A stretch of 31,195 bases of DNA from positions 1-31,195 of the forward strand of contig JAJZAL010000017.1 of the NCBI GenBank assembly GCA_021799405.1, given 5' to 3'. The translations under genes and the position numbers were made by a program. This DNA is from Acidobacteriota bacterium (lineage in GTDB: Bacteria > Acidobacteriota > Terriglobia > Terriglobales > Acidobacteriaceae). Shown here piece after piece: positions 8,264-17,283 of this stretch. Every line of letters starts with the position of its first letter. The first letter of the stretch is position 1. The notes beneath the pieces are model-generated. The model made no database searches. It was not told the DNA's origin and saw only the letters and a program-made list of their open reading frames with translations.

Positions 8264-8295
8264 CAGGCACGATCCACGGCGGCGGATCGTGCCTG
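8264..8295. terminator. Perfect 12-bp hairpin between convergent genes
   Basis: CAGGCACGATCC (8264-8275) pairs with GGATCGTGCCTG (8284-8295) over an 8-base loop. It sits between the convergent ends of the peptidase-like gene (8192) and the FecR-like gene (8335), so it could serve both transcripts. Neither strand has a T run after the stem, so intrinsic termination is not assured. Confidence 0.5.
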
Positions 8296-8334
8296 ATTCA
8301 GAAGCTCAAGTGATGAGGCTCGCCGCGGAGCGCG

Positions 8335-9189
8335 CTAGCGGCTCGCGGGCAGTGCAGTTGAATTCGTCGCGTTCAATCCAATTGAAGCGCCAATACCGGC
8401 CCCGATAATCGCGGCACTGATGAGTATTTTCTCCTTGTCTGACATATAGCCAGGGCCATTGAGCGTGATCTTATTCACGCTTACAGTGCCGGCTACGCCG
8501 CTTCCCCCGGCGCCGGGAACCTCGGTGCCCGTAATCACTGCCTTATCACCGACGAACTTGCCAAACTTGCTCACGTCTTTGCCGGTCAGCTCATACTTGG
8601 CGCCAGTCTCGTCCACAAGGTAGTAATGGCCACCCTGGCTGCTGATCATTCCCACATCGGAGAATTGTGCGTTGGATTCACCTGCGACCGTTCCTCCTCC
8701 GGCTGCCTGGATCGAGAAATTCAGCGGCGAACCCGGATGGACGCTGGCCAGCAGAACTCCCTGCTCATTCCGGACCCCAAAGGCACCAGTCAATGCGGAG
8801 ACCTCGACGGTATGACCGGCGTGCAGCGCAACAACACCACGGGAAGCCGGCGAGCTCGGTATTACGCGAAGGCCATATGCTTCCAATTGGAACGGACCGG
8901 AAGCCTTCACTTCACTGGACCCCTGCTCGAGAACGATCCGGTTCTGGTATAACTTGCCGCGGGAGTCAGAGGCCATGGTGATATCGGCGCCGCTGGCAAG
9001 GCGGAGATCCGCGCTGGCCTGCCCGGTTTGCACGACTGAACCATCGAAGAGCGTTGCATTGCCCTGGACCGCATAATTATCAACGTTTACGTCTCCGCGG
9101 GCGCTGGCAGTGCCGATGGAGCGCGTTGCACCACCCGCATATCCCACTAGGCCGAGCAGTATCGCAGAAACTCCAATTGCTTTAAACAT
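8335..9189 (-). CDS. FecR-like exported protein
   Basis: A 284-residue exported protein with an N-terminal signal-type segment (MFKAIGVSAILLGLVGYAGGA). The region ATLFDGSVVQTGQASADLRLASGADITMASDSRGKLYQNRIVLEQGSSEV, at about 45-95, has the FecR-domain pattern: a charge or threshold motif followed by repeated beta strands with spaced glycines. Close to the C-terminus, KILISAAIIGAGIGASIGL is a glycine-rich hydrophobic stretch that could be a membrane or self-association segment. The ATG at 9189 is chosen because GAGGAGG lies 6 bases before it; the TTG just upstream is a worse fit. No sigma factor or anti-sigma gene lies beside it, so the classical FecR signalling role is not supported. Acidobacterial FecR-like exported proteins of this shape are functionally unassigned. 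Confidence 0.65.
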   Translation of the reverse strand: MFKAIGVSAILLGLVGYAGGATRSIGTASARGDVNVDNYAVQGNATLFDGSVVQTGQASADLRLASGADITMASDSRGKLYQNRIVLEQGSSEVKASGPFQLEAYGLRVIPSSPASRGVVALHAGHTVEVSALTGAFGVRNEQGVLLASVHPGSPLNFSIQAAGGGTVAGESNAQFSDVGMISSQGGHYYLVDETGAKYELTGKDVSKFGKFVGDKAVITGTEVPGAGGSGVAGTVSVNKITLNGPGYMSDKEKILISAAIIGAGIGASIGLNATNSTALPASR

Positions 9190-9540
9190 CAAATGCCTCC
9201 TCGTGTACCGACAAGAATATCCGGTACCTGCAGCACAACTCTTGTATACCCCAGAATTATGCCCAAGGCAAGAGGCATCTTCAATTAAATCAATAATTTA
9301 TGTATTACCCTTGTCATACGGCCCTGTCTGTGAGGTGCGATTTTCACCGGGATGGCCGGCGCTGCACCATCGCCATTGCGGAAATGAACCTGTTTTTTTC
9401 CTGTTGCCGTGATGAGTTTACGGCATGGCGCGGCATTCCGCTCCGTAAAAAGAGGCTTTGCCGACGCATCGCAGCGCGGACATCCTTCATCAATAGCTCC
9501 CGTAGGTGAGGTCCTCCCGATGGTATGCTTTGGCTGAGTG
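9190..9540. promoter_or_regulatory. Divergent intergenic region with a promoter candidate for the FecR-like gene
   Basis: This is an AT-richer region between two divergent genes. On the minus strand, TTGAAG (9279-9284) and CATAAT (9256-9261) are 17 bp apart and make a plausible sigma-70 promoter about 60 bases before the FecR-like start. An overlapping alternative is TTGCCT-17-TATACA. On the plus strand, TGGTATGCT (9521-9529) resembles an extended -10 only about 12 bases before the TPR gene, which would give an almost leaderless mRNA. A 6-bp hairpin lies at 9405-9425. No open reading frame here is convincing. Confidence 0.4.
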
Positions 9541-10749
9541 ATGATGCCTGTGCTTCGCAGTTCTCCTGGACTTACGCAGCGGTTCCTTGTGGTGGTGGCG
9601 TGCTGCGCCGGAATCTGGTACTCGTGGCGGCTGGCGCGGGCGGATTATTTATTTCACAAAGATACAACCGCATCGATAAGGGCAGCGATCGCGCTGGTTC
9701 CCGACAGCTGGAAGTACTATATGCGCCTGGCCCAGCTTGACCAGGGAGACTCCCAGAATCTGTTGGCGGCCGCGCTGAGCCATAACCGCCACAATGCCGA
9801 GGCGGACATCGAGATGGGCTTGCAATATGAGGCCAACGGCGACTTTGCCCGCGCAGAACACTCCTTGCTGCAGGCGTATGCGGTTGATCATACCTACTTG
9901 CCGCGCTGGACGCTCGCCAATTACTACTTTCGCCGTGGCAACATGCCGGCGTTCTGGATCTGGGCCCGCAGCGCCGCCTCCATGCCGTCCGACAATATAG
10001 GAATGCTTTTCGTGCTGTGCTGGAGGGCATCGCCGGATGCGCGGCAAATCACCGCGGCGATTGCGAACGATCAACCAAAGTTCCTTCGCCAGTACCTTGG
10101 CTTTTTGGAGACAGAGGATCAGCCGGAGGAGGTGGCCGCCATCGCCAAGCGGCTGGTGCTCCAGGGCGATCCGGCCGGGAACCGTTCGACGCTCCTTTCC
10201 GCTGTAAATGCGCTCGTTGATGACAATGACGCAAATGCTGCCCTGTCGCTATGGCAGATCCTCATCGAGCGCCATTGGATTGTTGCGGATGAAACCATGC
10301 CAAACAATGCCGATTTTGCGCGAACGCCGCTGCCCGTCAGTTTCGACTGGTCCCTTCCGCAGGTTTCCGGCATGGATTCCTGGGCGGGACAATCGGCACT
10401 GGAAGCGGAATTCTCCGGAAATGAACCGGAGAGTTGCACGATCGCTGAGCAGACAATCTCTCTTAAGCCCGGAAACTACACTCTGGTCTACACCTACGAG
10501 ACGATCAATATCGCTCCGGACACTGGGCTCCATTGGCAGATTGCAGAGACAGGATCGAAGTCGATTCTCACGACGTCATCCGATCTCTCCAGTAACGAAC
10601 TCGAAGACGCAACGCTCAAGTTTTCCGTTCCGCAGGGCGCCTCACTGCTCCGCCTGCGTCTGATCTATCAGCGCGCTTTGGGGACCGCTCACATCTCCGG
10701 TACACTCGTGGTTCGATCCGTACACATCCAGCCGCAACCTCCCTCATAA
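9541..10749 (+). CDS. Membrane-anchored TPR-like protein of unknown function
   Basis: About 402 residues. A single N-terminal hydrophobic segment (RFLVVVACCAGIWYSW) probably anchors it with the rest outside the cytoplasm. Residues about 45-150 read as degenerate tetratricopeptide repeats, for example AEADIEMGLQYEANGDFARAEHSLLQAYAVDHTYLPRWTLANYYFRRGN. The C-terminal half (about 255-400) is predicted beta-rich, resembling a carbohydrate-binding-like sandwich (LKPGNYTLVYTYETINIAPDTGLHWQI). Proteins of this shape often sit in exopolysaccharide or O-antigen loci, but no such genes are adjacent, so no function is assigned. GTG 9538, ATG 9541 and ATG 9544 are all possible starts; none has a good ribosome site. 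Confidence 0.7.
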   Translation: MMPVLRSSPGLTQRFLVVVACCAGIWYSWRLARADYLFHKDTTASIRAAIALVPDSWKYYMRLAQLDQGDSQNLLAAALSHNRHNAEADIEMGLQYEANGDFARAEHSLLQAYAVDHTYLPRWTLANYYFRRGNMPAFWIWARSAASMPSDNIGMLFVLCWRASPDARQITAAIANDQPKFLRQYLGFLETEDQPEEVAAIAKRLVLQGDPAGNRSTLLSAVNALVDDNDANAALSLWQILIERHWIVADETMPNNADFARTPLPVSFDWSLPQVSGMDSWAGQSALEAEFSGNEPESCTIAEQTISLKPGNYTLVYTYETINIAPDTGLHWQIAETGSKSILTTSSDLSSNELEDATLKFSVPQGASLLRLRLIYQRALGTAHISGTLVVRSVHIQPQPPS

Positions 10750-11048
10750 CTTGCATGCCGTGGCTTCCTGGGCCGGTCTGCCTGCAATAAGTGGGCTCAG
10801 GCGGCGCCTGGCAAAGCAATCGCTGGCGCTACTGCCGGTCTCCACCCCGTCAAGCCAATTGCAGGCTTGCCGGGAACTCGGCTTTGGCGACCGGCGTTCC
10901 CTTTCAGCCGGATACGAATTTATATCGCACAAGCTTCTGAGCAAATCCTAATGACGAAATTCCAGAAGCAATTGATTCGGGCCTGATTGTCCGAACGTTC
11001 ATGTCGATAAGCCTATCAGCCGGAAACCTATGACGGCTGGGGGACGAC
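10750..11048 (+). other. Non-coding leader with nested hairpins
   Basis: About 300 bases without a convincing gene; a 66-codon frame at 10751 lacks any recognisable feature. GCCGGTC (10834-10840) can pair with GACCGGC (10889-10895), enclosing a perfect hairpin CAAGCC/GGCTTG (10851-10856 with 10864-10869). A second hairpin, CAGCCG (11017-11022) with CGGCTG (11034-11039), ends immediately before the GGGGGA ribosome site of the next gene. The sequence was compared by eye with the c-di-GMP-I riboswitch and does not match its conserved core. Confidence 0.35.
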
Positions 11049-11591
11049 ATGAGAAAGATCCACGGGTGGGCGATGGGCGTCACGCTCCTGATGGGAGGAT
11101 ATCTGTGCGTGGCGCAGCAATCACCCATTCCATTCCAGCAACTCCAACAGGCGAAGGAAATACCCGCCAGGGAAATGGCGTCGGTGAATGGGGCCGCCAA
11201 CAATCTCCCGCCTGCCGCACGATCCGCAATGGCTGCCTCGGTATCCTCTTCTTCTTCCGCGCGCGCGGCGTTCTATCGCGCGCCGGCCGCGACCGGTGCG
11301 CACAAGCTGGGCATCAGTTATTTCCTGCTGAACGGGCTGCACCTGGGAATGGCGGGAGCCGACGTAGCGCTGACGCAGCATTGTATCGCCGAGCACCGTT
11401 GCCGCGAGGGAAATCCAGTGATGCCATCGTCGCTTGCAGGCAGCCTGGGTGTCGACTCGGCTCTCGTCGGCCTGGGCGCATTTATCAGTGGCCGGCTTAA
11501 GACGCAGGGTTCCGCTGCGTGGTGGGTCACCCCGGTGACGGGAATAGCGGCTCATGGCGCTGGTGTGGCAACCGGGCTCGCGCACCAGTAA
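11049..11591 (+). CDS. Exported or membrane DUF5658-like protein
   Basis: A 180-residue protein with a signal-type N-terminus (MRKIHGWAMGVTLLMGGYLCVAQQ), an alanine/serine-rich linker, then two or three moderately hydrophobic segments. The conserved-looking core is D105-xxx-T109 followed by Glu-120-Gly-Asn-Pro-123, the D...T...ExNP pattern of DUF5658-type small membrane proteins. Cys-112 and Cys-118 flank this core and could form a disulfide outside the cytoplasm. GGGGGA lies about 3 bases before the ATG and directly abuts a hairpin. No function is known for the family. The gene converges on the sulfatase. Confidence 0.6.
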   Translation: MRKIHGWAMGVTLLMGGYLCVAQQSPIPFQQLQQAKEIPAREMASVNGAANNLPPAARSAMAASVSSSSSARAAFYRAPAATGAHKLGISYFLLNGLHLGMAGADVALTQHCIAEHRCREGNPVMPSSLAGSLGVDSALVGLGAFISGRLKTQGSAAWWVTPVTGIAAHGAGVATGLAHQ

Positions 11592-11641
11592 CTTTGCGAA
11601 GCAATGTCCCATTTGCAGACAAGGGCGAGCGGCTGTTTGTG

Positions 11642-11678
11642 TGCGTGCTGTGCGCATGATCTTGACGCACAGCACGCA
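11642..11678. terminator. Perfect 13-bp hairpin between convergent genes
   Basis: TGCGTGCTGTGCG (11642-11654) pairs with CGCACAGCACGCA (11666-11678) over an 11-base loop. It lies between the ends of the DUF5658-like gene (11591) and the sulfatase (11697). No T run follows on either strand, so it is a terminator or mRNA-end hairpin without the classic U-tract. Confidence 0.55.
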
Positions 11679-11696
11679 TCTTCAGTGCGGGCTGGT

Positions 11697-13268
11697 TCAC
11701 GCGTAGTAGTGAATCGGCGTGATGGTCGCCGGCGGCTCACCGATCGCGGCCATCCGCTTCAGCAGCTCCGCGCGCAGTTCGTCGGCGATATGACGGTACT
11801 CTTCCCTTCCGACCAGGTTCACCATCTCAGCCGGATCACCGGAGATCGAGTACAGCGCGAAGTCCTGATAGTTCTTGCTGTACTCCGCATTTCCATGCTT
11901 CACGGTAGGATCAAAGGCGCAATAGCACCAGTCAGGCGTGCGAATGCCGCGGCCGCAGATCGACTGGCTGATCTGGAAGTACGCAGTGGAATCCCAGTTC
12001 TTGCGCACGTTCAGGTCCTCCGCCAGCGGCTTGAGCGGCCGCCCGCGCATACTTGCAGGCGGCGTAATGCCGGCGCCGTCGAGCAGCGTGGGCGTAAGAT
12101 CGAGAAGCGTGACCACTTCATCGATGATCCGCGACTGGTTAAAGCCCGGGCCAGCGATGACAAATGGGACACGGATCGCGGAGTCGTGCGGTGAGCGCTT
12201 GTATTCTCCCAGGCGCGTGCGGAAGGTATTGCCATGATCGGAGAAGAACACGATGATGGTGTTATCCAACTGTCCGGTCCGCTCCAGCGCCGCCACCAGC
12301 GTGCCTACACAATCGTCGATGGCCTGCACGCAACCGTAATAGCCGGCAATATGGGAGCGCCAGTTTCCGGGAAGATTGCGCAGATCTTGCGGGATATATG
12401 GATTGGAATAAGACGGACGGTCGGGATGGGCAAGCCCATTCAGTTCATCCTGCTGCTGGGCTGAAAGCTGCGAACGATAGACACGCCAGGTGAAATCATC
12501 CGCATAGCGGAGCGGCGGAACAAAAGCGTCCACATCATTTTGTTGATGCGGTTCAAGCTGCGACACAAACATGAGCCACGGCTTGTCATGCTTCTGCTCG
12601 ATGACCTGCACGGCGCGCTGGGTGATGAAGTCCACGCGGTACTGGCCTTTGTAGCCAATGTTGTTTCCCTGCGAGTCCCAGTAGTTGCCCTCGTAGGGAT
12701 GAGAGACGAGTTCGAGCACGTTGGCGCCTTCCCACTGATCGTCGAACCCTCCGCGCGACGGGCCGGGGGGAACCCATCCCAATTGGTGCTTGCCATTGGG
12801 GAGTTTCGTTCCCGAGACGTGCCACTTGCCGAGGAAGTGGGTCGAGTAGCCATTCTTTCCGAACTCCGTGGCCACGGTGGGCAGGCTGTGATTGAGCTCG
12901 GGACCGAGGTTCCAAACGTCGGTTTCAGTAGCATAGCGGCTGGTGAGAAAGGAAGCGCGCGAGGGCGAGCAGAGCGGCTGGTTGCTCATGCAATGCCGGA
13001 AGCTGATGCCGCGCTGAGCCAGCGCGTCGATGTGCGGCGTGACGGTGGAAGGATTTTCGTGGTTGGCGCCGACAAAGTCGGCGCGAAATTCGTCGGCGCA
13101 GATCATCAGCACATTCGGTCTGGGCGCAGGCGCTGGCGCAGCGCTGGACGCCGCGGTCGCGGCCGCCGGTTCGGCGGCCATGGTTGCAGCCGCGCCTGCT
13201 GCAACCGCAGCGCTGCGTAAAAAGTCCCGGCGCGTGGAAAGCGTATGCGGAATTGTCTTTTCACTCAT
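11697..13268 (-). CDS. Tat-exported type I sulfatase
   Basis: Hydrolyses sulfate esters, probably on a glycan, in the periplasm. The 523-residue protein starts with a twin-arginine signal (S-T-R13-R14-D-F-L-R, then an alanine-rich stretch to about residue 48). The sulfatase signature is Cys-100-Ser-Pro-Ser-Arg-104, where Cys-100 would be converted to formylglycine by a separate maturase not seen in this window. Metal ligands are visible in ICADEFRAD (D59/E60) and FFSDHGN, and GKWHVSG is the second sulfatase signature. An Ala-Asp-Glu replaces the more common Asp-Asp pair at the first metal site, though Asp-59 is kept. AGGAAAA precedes the ATG. It lies directly downstream of the TonB receptor on the same strand, so the two probably form one locus controlled by the upstream LacI protein. 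Confidence 0.92.
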   Translation of the reverse strand: MSEKTIPHTLSTRRDFLRSAAVAAGAAATMAAEPAAATAASSAAPAPAPRPNVLMICADEFRADFVGANHENPSTVTPHIDALAQRGISFRHCMSNQPLCSPSRASFLTSRYATETDVWNLGPELNHSLPTVATEFGKNGYSTHFLGKWHVSGTKLPNGKHQLGWVPPGPSRGGFDDQWEGANVLELVSHPYEGNYWDSQGNNIGYKGQYRVDFITQRAVQVIEQKHDKPWLMFVSQLEPHQQNDVDAFVPPLRYADDFTWRVYRSQLSAQQQDELNGLAHPDRPSYSNPYIPQDLRNLPGNWRSHIAGYYGCVQAIDDCVGTLVAALERTGQLDNTIIVFFSDHGNTFRTRLGEYKRSPHDSAIRVPFVIAGPGFNQSRIIDEVVTLLDLTPTLLDGAGITPPASMRGRPLKPLAEDLNVRKNWDSTAYFQISQSICGRGIRTPDWCYCAFDPTVKHGNAEYSKNYQDFALYSISGDPAEMVNLVGREEYRHIADELRAELLKRMAAIGEPPATITPIHYYA

Positions 13269-13285
13269 GACAGTTTTTCCTGTGA

Positions 13286-13360
13286 ATCGCGCGGCGGTAA
13301 GCCGCGCGATGGTTAGCCATACAGAGAGTTGCGCGGAACGCCTGAAAAGTGCGTTCCGCG
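13286..13360 (-). other. Two perfect 10-bp hairpins between TonB receptor and sulfatase genes
   Basis: The first stem is 13332-13341 with 13351-13360 (CGCGGAACGC/GCGTTCCGCG), just 10 bases after the receptor stop. The second is 13286-13295 with 13301-13310 (ATCGCGCGGC/GCCGCGCGAT, loop GGTAA), ending 17 bases before the sulfatase start. Neither is followed by a U-tract on the minus strand. They could cut or stabilise the bicistronic mRNA and set different levels for the two proteins. Confidence 0.5.
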
Positions 13361-13370
13361 TGAAAGACCG

Positions 13371-16300
13371 CTAGAAGACAAACTTAGCGGAAAGCTGGAT
13401 AAACCGTGCGTCAGGAGTAAAGTTCTGGAAGAAGCGCGGTCCGGTAATCAAGCCGGCCGGCGTGGCATCGTTCGAAGTGCTCGGTTGGCCAAGAGAAGGG
13501 GTGTTGAGCACGTTAAAGATATCCGCGCGAAGCTCCACGTAATCTTCCCGGAAGACCGTGATGTTTTTGAACAGCGAAGTGTTGATCCGCTCGAAGCCGG
13601 GCCCATGCACCGTATTGTAACGCCCGCCCAGATACGGCAGCGCGGCGAGCCCCATAATTCTGTTGGTGCTGATAGGGCTGCCCTTGACTGACGCATCAGG
13701 AAATGCCAGGGGTGGATTGTCAAAGGCGCAGGGGTTATACCAGTGCAGCTTGTTGCGCGTGCTGGAGGCGCAACTGATCGCTGGGTTGCTCGGATCCGGC
13801 GAACCGCCTGATGCAAATGGATCGCGTACCCGGATTGCATTGGCTCCGCCTCCATTCGGCCCGGCCGGTCCAAGATCCGTGCCCACGCTGAAAGGGAAAC
13901 CCGTCTGCGCCGTAAATTGCAGGTCATCCGTCCACCCGCCGACGATCGCATTGAGCACGCCGCCGTGTGAAAGGAACCGCTTGCCCTGACCAAAAGGAAG
14001 CACATAATAGCCGTTGAAGGTCACGCGGTTGCGAACGTCCGCCTGCGAGTCGGTGTAATCGTTGAGCATGCCGATCAGATTAATGGCGCGATAGCCGATT
14101 CCTCCCAACGGCTGGCTGGCATCGTCCATCGCATGCGCCCATGTGTAGGTTCCAAGGAAGCTCAGCCCATTTGCATAACGCTTCTGGATCGTAGCCTGCA
14201 AGGCGTTGTATGTCGAGGCGCCTTCGTACAGGTTCATTCCCGCGCCGCCAAAGGCAGGATAGGGTTCCACCGTCTGTGTATTGATGCGCGGATCAATCAG
14301 CGCCTCAGGTGAATTGAGATCCACATTGACCACCAGGTGCCGCGTCTCATTGCCAACATAGGAGAGAGTTGCCACGAGGTTGTTGGTGAGCGAGTGCTCC
14401 AAGGCAAGGTTATACGACTGGGTATACGTGGTCTTGATGGTGGGTTGCGAGCCGTTAAAACCCGGCTTTTGAATATCGTTCAGCAAGCCCACTGAAAGGA
14501 TGGATGTGAAACCACTGTCCAGGCTAATGCCGTCTGTGGTGCAGTTGCCCGGCGCGCAGGTGTTACCGCGCGGGAAGTTGGCCTGGAACTGAAAGGGATA
14601 GTTCTGCATGGTTTCCGGACCGCCGGTATTTTCCGGACCGGAAAAGAAGAGGCCATATCCGCCGCGCAGCACCGTAGCTGAATCGAAGCTGTAGGCAAAG
14701 CCGATACGCGGCGCAAAGTTGGTTTGCTGCGCGTTCACCAGACTCCTATTGCCGCTGTATTGGATTGGTACGTTATTGGCGGCCATCAGGTTCACGAAAT
14801 TAGGTGACAACTGGATGTTCTGCTGGGACTTGGTGTACGTCAGTGTCGCGGTAGCCTGGCCGGGCCCTTGCGGATGTATATCGAAGTTGGCGTAGAGGCC
14901 ACCTACTTCTGTCACTGGCTGGAAGTTGTCATAGCGCATGCCGAGATTCAGCGTCAGTTTGCGGGTCGCCCGCCAGTCATCCTGTATATAAGCGCCGCGG
15001 GTCCAGTGGAAGAAATCCAGCTGATGATACTCTGGCACGGTTGCCGAGTTCATCTGATCCAACATGAGATCGGCAGCGCCGTAACCGGTGAACGACTTGC
15101 CAGGCTTGGAAGTAAAGAATCCTGTGTAGTGATAGGTCCCGCGGCCATTCGGAGGCGAGAAGAACGGGAAGCGAACGCTCTGCAGCAGCACGCCGAACTT
15201 CAGCGAATGATTTCCGATGATCTTCGTGACGTTATCGAGGAACTCATATACGTCCTCAGCCTTGTGGTTCGGATAAAACCCAGGCTGCCCGAAGGTTGAG
15301 AGACCCGAGGCCGAGACAAGCGGTAAGCCGCCGCCCAGCGGCCCGCCACCCGGCACGCCGCCCATGCCCAGCGAAGTAGCCAGGTTGGTGTCATTAAACA
15401 CCGCCTGCCGGAACTGGAAGTTGCCATAGTTGTAGCCGAAGCGGAACTCATTGACCAGCGTTGGAGAAAACAGATGCGTCTCGCTGAAGGCAATGTTCCC
15501 GGAGAGATCAGAGATATTGCCATCGTTACCGTAGCTGCCGCCATCGAGCACCGGCCCTAACGGAGAAGGATAGTTGCTGCGAACGTTCAGATAGCTGAAC
15601 CGCGCAAACATCTGGTCTTTGGCGCTGAGGTTCCAGTCCATGCGCGTGCCCCACTGCCAGGAGTTCGATACGGCGTTGGTGTTGTTTACATAGTTGTCGT
15701 AGAGCTTGCCGCCGTTCGCATTCGGCAACGGAAAGAGATTCACCAACGTCTTCGCAACGGTGTTGACGGTGCCGGGACAGATCACATTCTGCTGTGCATT
15801 GCATTCGAGCAACTGTGTTCCCGCGCTGCCCGGCTGATAGAGCGTAACCGGCACGCCTGACGCGTTCAGAGCTGGGTTGAGAAGTTCGGAGAAATCACCC
15901 TTGCGCATTAGCGCGGTAGGAACCGAGCTTGTAAATGTTTGTCCGAAGACGATGCGGTTGGCTTCGGCATAGCCGAAAAAGAATAACTTGTCTTTGATAA
16001 TCGGGTTGCCCAGCGTGGCGCCAAACTGATTCTCGTGATATGCGGGAATGGTAAGTGCATTCCAATTCTGGGCATCCAGGCTGGTGTTGCGCACATACTC
16101 CCACAGATCGCCGTGCAGTTGATTAGTGCCGGCTTTGATGCTCGTGTTCATGACCGCGCCGGCCGAGTGGCCCAACTCTGCGCTGTAGTCGCTGGTCTGC
16201 ACTTTGAACTCCGCCAGTGCGTCCGGCGGCGGATTCACCACGAAGCTGGATCCGTTCAGAAAGTCAGGCACAGCCGTATTGTTGTCGATACCGTCCAGAA

Positions 16301-16904
16301 TAAAGTTGTTCTGCGTGGGACGCTGTCCGTTGGCCGTAAAGTCGCCAGTGCCCTGTCCTCTGCCTCCTATGCCCGACACAACCCCGGCCGCCAGTTGCGC
16401 CACATACACCGCGTTACGCCCATTCAGCGGCATGTTGTTGATCGTCTGCGTGCTCATGACCTGGCCCACGGAGCCAGACTCGGTTTGCAGCAGCGGTGGC
16501 GCCGTTGAGACCGTCACCGTCTGTGATACATTGCCCAGACGCAGCGTCAGCGGGACGTTCACCCGCGCCTGCACGTCCACATGGATATGCTCCTGCTTCG
16601 TCGCCGAGAAACCCGGAGCCACCGCGCTCACCGAGTAGTTGCCGATCTTGATCGGCGAGAAGATATAGACACCGGTCGAGCTGCTCTTCGTCTTCAGTGT
16701 CAGGCCCGTATCGGCGCTGGTCAGTGTTACATCGGCATTCGGAATCACGGCTCCCGACGCGTCCTGAACCACGCCACTGATGCTTCCCTGGTCCGCCTGG
16801 CCGAAAACATATCTCGGCGTAAGCAGGTACGTACAGAACAAGGCCGCCAGCAGCAGAATTCTGCTCAGGCGTGAAATCGTTAACAATTGATTCATCTGGG
16901 TCAC
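13371..16904 (-). CDS. Oar-like TonB-dependent outer-membrane receptor
   Basis: An 1177-residue outer-membrane transporter, probably for a large glycan or its oligosaccharides. Order of parts: signal peptide (about 1-37, cleavage near FGQA); a carboxypeptidase-regulatory-like beta domain (GSISGVVQDASGAVIPNADVTLTS through VPLTLRLGNVSQTVTV, about 40-135), typical of acidobacterial Oar proteins; a plug (TQTINNMPLNGRNAVYVAQL... from about 150); and a long beta-barrel ending in KFVF with a terminal aromatic residue. The GTG at 16904 is preferred because AGGAGGA lies 6 bases upstream; the ATG at 16895 would be 15 bases away. A LacI-type operator and a TTGACA promoter lie in its 5' region, and a sulfatase follows. 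The substrate is inferred only from context. The family is much expanded in Acidobacteriota. Confidence 0.93.
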   Translation of the reverse strand: MTQMNQLLTISRLSRILLLAALFCTYLLTPRYVFGQADQGSISGVVQDASGAVIPNADVTLTSADTGLTLKTKSSSTGVYIFSPIKIGNYSVSAVAPGFSATKQEHIHVDVQARVNVPLTLRLGNVSQTVTVSTAPPLLQTESGSVGQVMSTQTINNMPLNGRNAVYVAQLAAGVVSGIGGRGQGTGDFTANGQRPTQNNFILDGIDNNTAVPDFLNGSSFVVNPPPDALAEFKVQTSDYSAELGHSAGAVMNTSIKAGTNQLHGDLWEYVRNTSLDAQNWNALTIPAYHENQFGATLGNPIIKDKLFFFGYAEANRIVFGQTFTSSVPTALMRKGDFSELLNPALNASGVPVTLYQPGSAGTQLLECNAQQNVICPGTVNTVAKTLVNLFPLPNANGGKLYDNYVNNTNAVSNSWQWGTRMDWNLSAKDQMFARFSYLNVRSNYPSPLGPVLDGGSYGNDGNISDLSGNIAFSETHLFSPTLVNEFRFGYNYGNFQFRQAVFNDTNLATSLGMGGVPGGGPLGGGLPLVSASGLSTFGQPGFYPNHKAEDVYEFLDNVTKIIGNHSLKFGVLLQSVRFPFFSPPNGRGTYHYTGFFTSKPGKSFTGYGAADLMLDQMNSATVPEYHQLDFFHWTRGAYIQDDWRATRKLTLNLGMRYDNFQPVTEVGGLYANFDIHPQGPGQATATLTYTKSQQNIQLSPNFVNLMAANNVPIQYSGNRSLVNAQQTNFAPRIGFAYSFDSATVLRGGYGLFFSGPENTGGPETMQNYPFQFQANFPRGNTCAPGNCTTDGISLDSGFTSILSVGLLNDIQKPGFNGSQPTIKTTYTQSYNLALEHSLTNNLVATLSYVGNETRHLVVNVDLNSPEALIDPRINTQTVEPYPAFGGAGMNLYEGASTYNALQATIQKRYANGLSFLGTYTWAHAMDDASQPLGGIGYRAINLIGMLNDYTDSQADVRNRVTFNGYYVLPFGQGKRFLSHGGVLNAIVGGWTDDLQFTAQTGFPFSVGTDLGPAGPNGGGANAIRVRDPFASGGSPDPSNPAISCASSTRNKLHWYNPCAFDNPPLAFPDASVKGSPISTNRIMGLAALPYLGGRYNTVHGPGFERINTSLFKNITVFREDYVELRADIFNVLNTPSLGQPSTSNDATPAGLITGPRFFQNFTPDARFIQLSAKFVF

Positions 16905-17112
16905 GAATTGTCCTCCTAAATTTGTCCTATGCCTGACTTGACCCCAGGCGCGCTCTACTGACAGAGCAAACCATCATGCCGCGTCGTTGACGCTTTACGC
17001 TCTCTCAACTCGCCGGAAGGTATCCGGCCAATACCGATGATTCCGCCGTCTCGCTCCGATAAGCTTTGAGTATTCCCGCGAATCCAAAACAGAAGACCAT
17101 AGCGCCAACTGC

Positions 17113-17128
17113 TTCGCGGTTAGCGAAG
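17113..17128. repeat. Small palindromic repeat, copy 1
   Basis: TTCGCGGTTAGCGAAG folds into a hairpin with a 5-base loop. It differs by one base from the copy at 20680-20695, which is TTCGCGCTTAGCGAAG. Both copies are intergenic. Two copies are too few to name a repeat family. Confidence 0.35.
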
Positions 17129-17283
17129 AAGTTGTGCTTGGAGACAATGGAGAGGTGGACACCTCTATCAGGAATTCATAACTGCAAATCGCGAGTGTAA
17201 CCCCTCAACAGAGGAGACCTCCACTCCCGCATCGCGGTTCGCCGAAGCGCAGTGCGCATCAAACCTGCCAAGTATGACCTCAT

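Noticed and set aside
10834..10895. Possible c-di-GMP-I riboswitch before the DUF5658-like gene
   Set aside because: The conserved core (GGCAAACC, GGGACGCAAAGCC and the tetraloop receptor) is not present; only general stem pairing is seen.
10751..10951. 66-codon plus-strand frame after the TPR gene
   Set aside because: No recognisable domain, no ribosome site, and it spans the nested hairpins.
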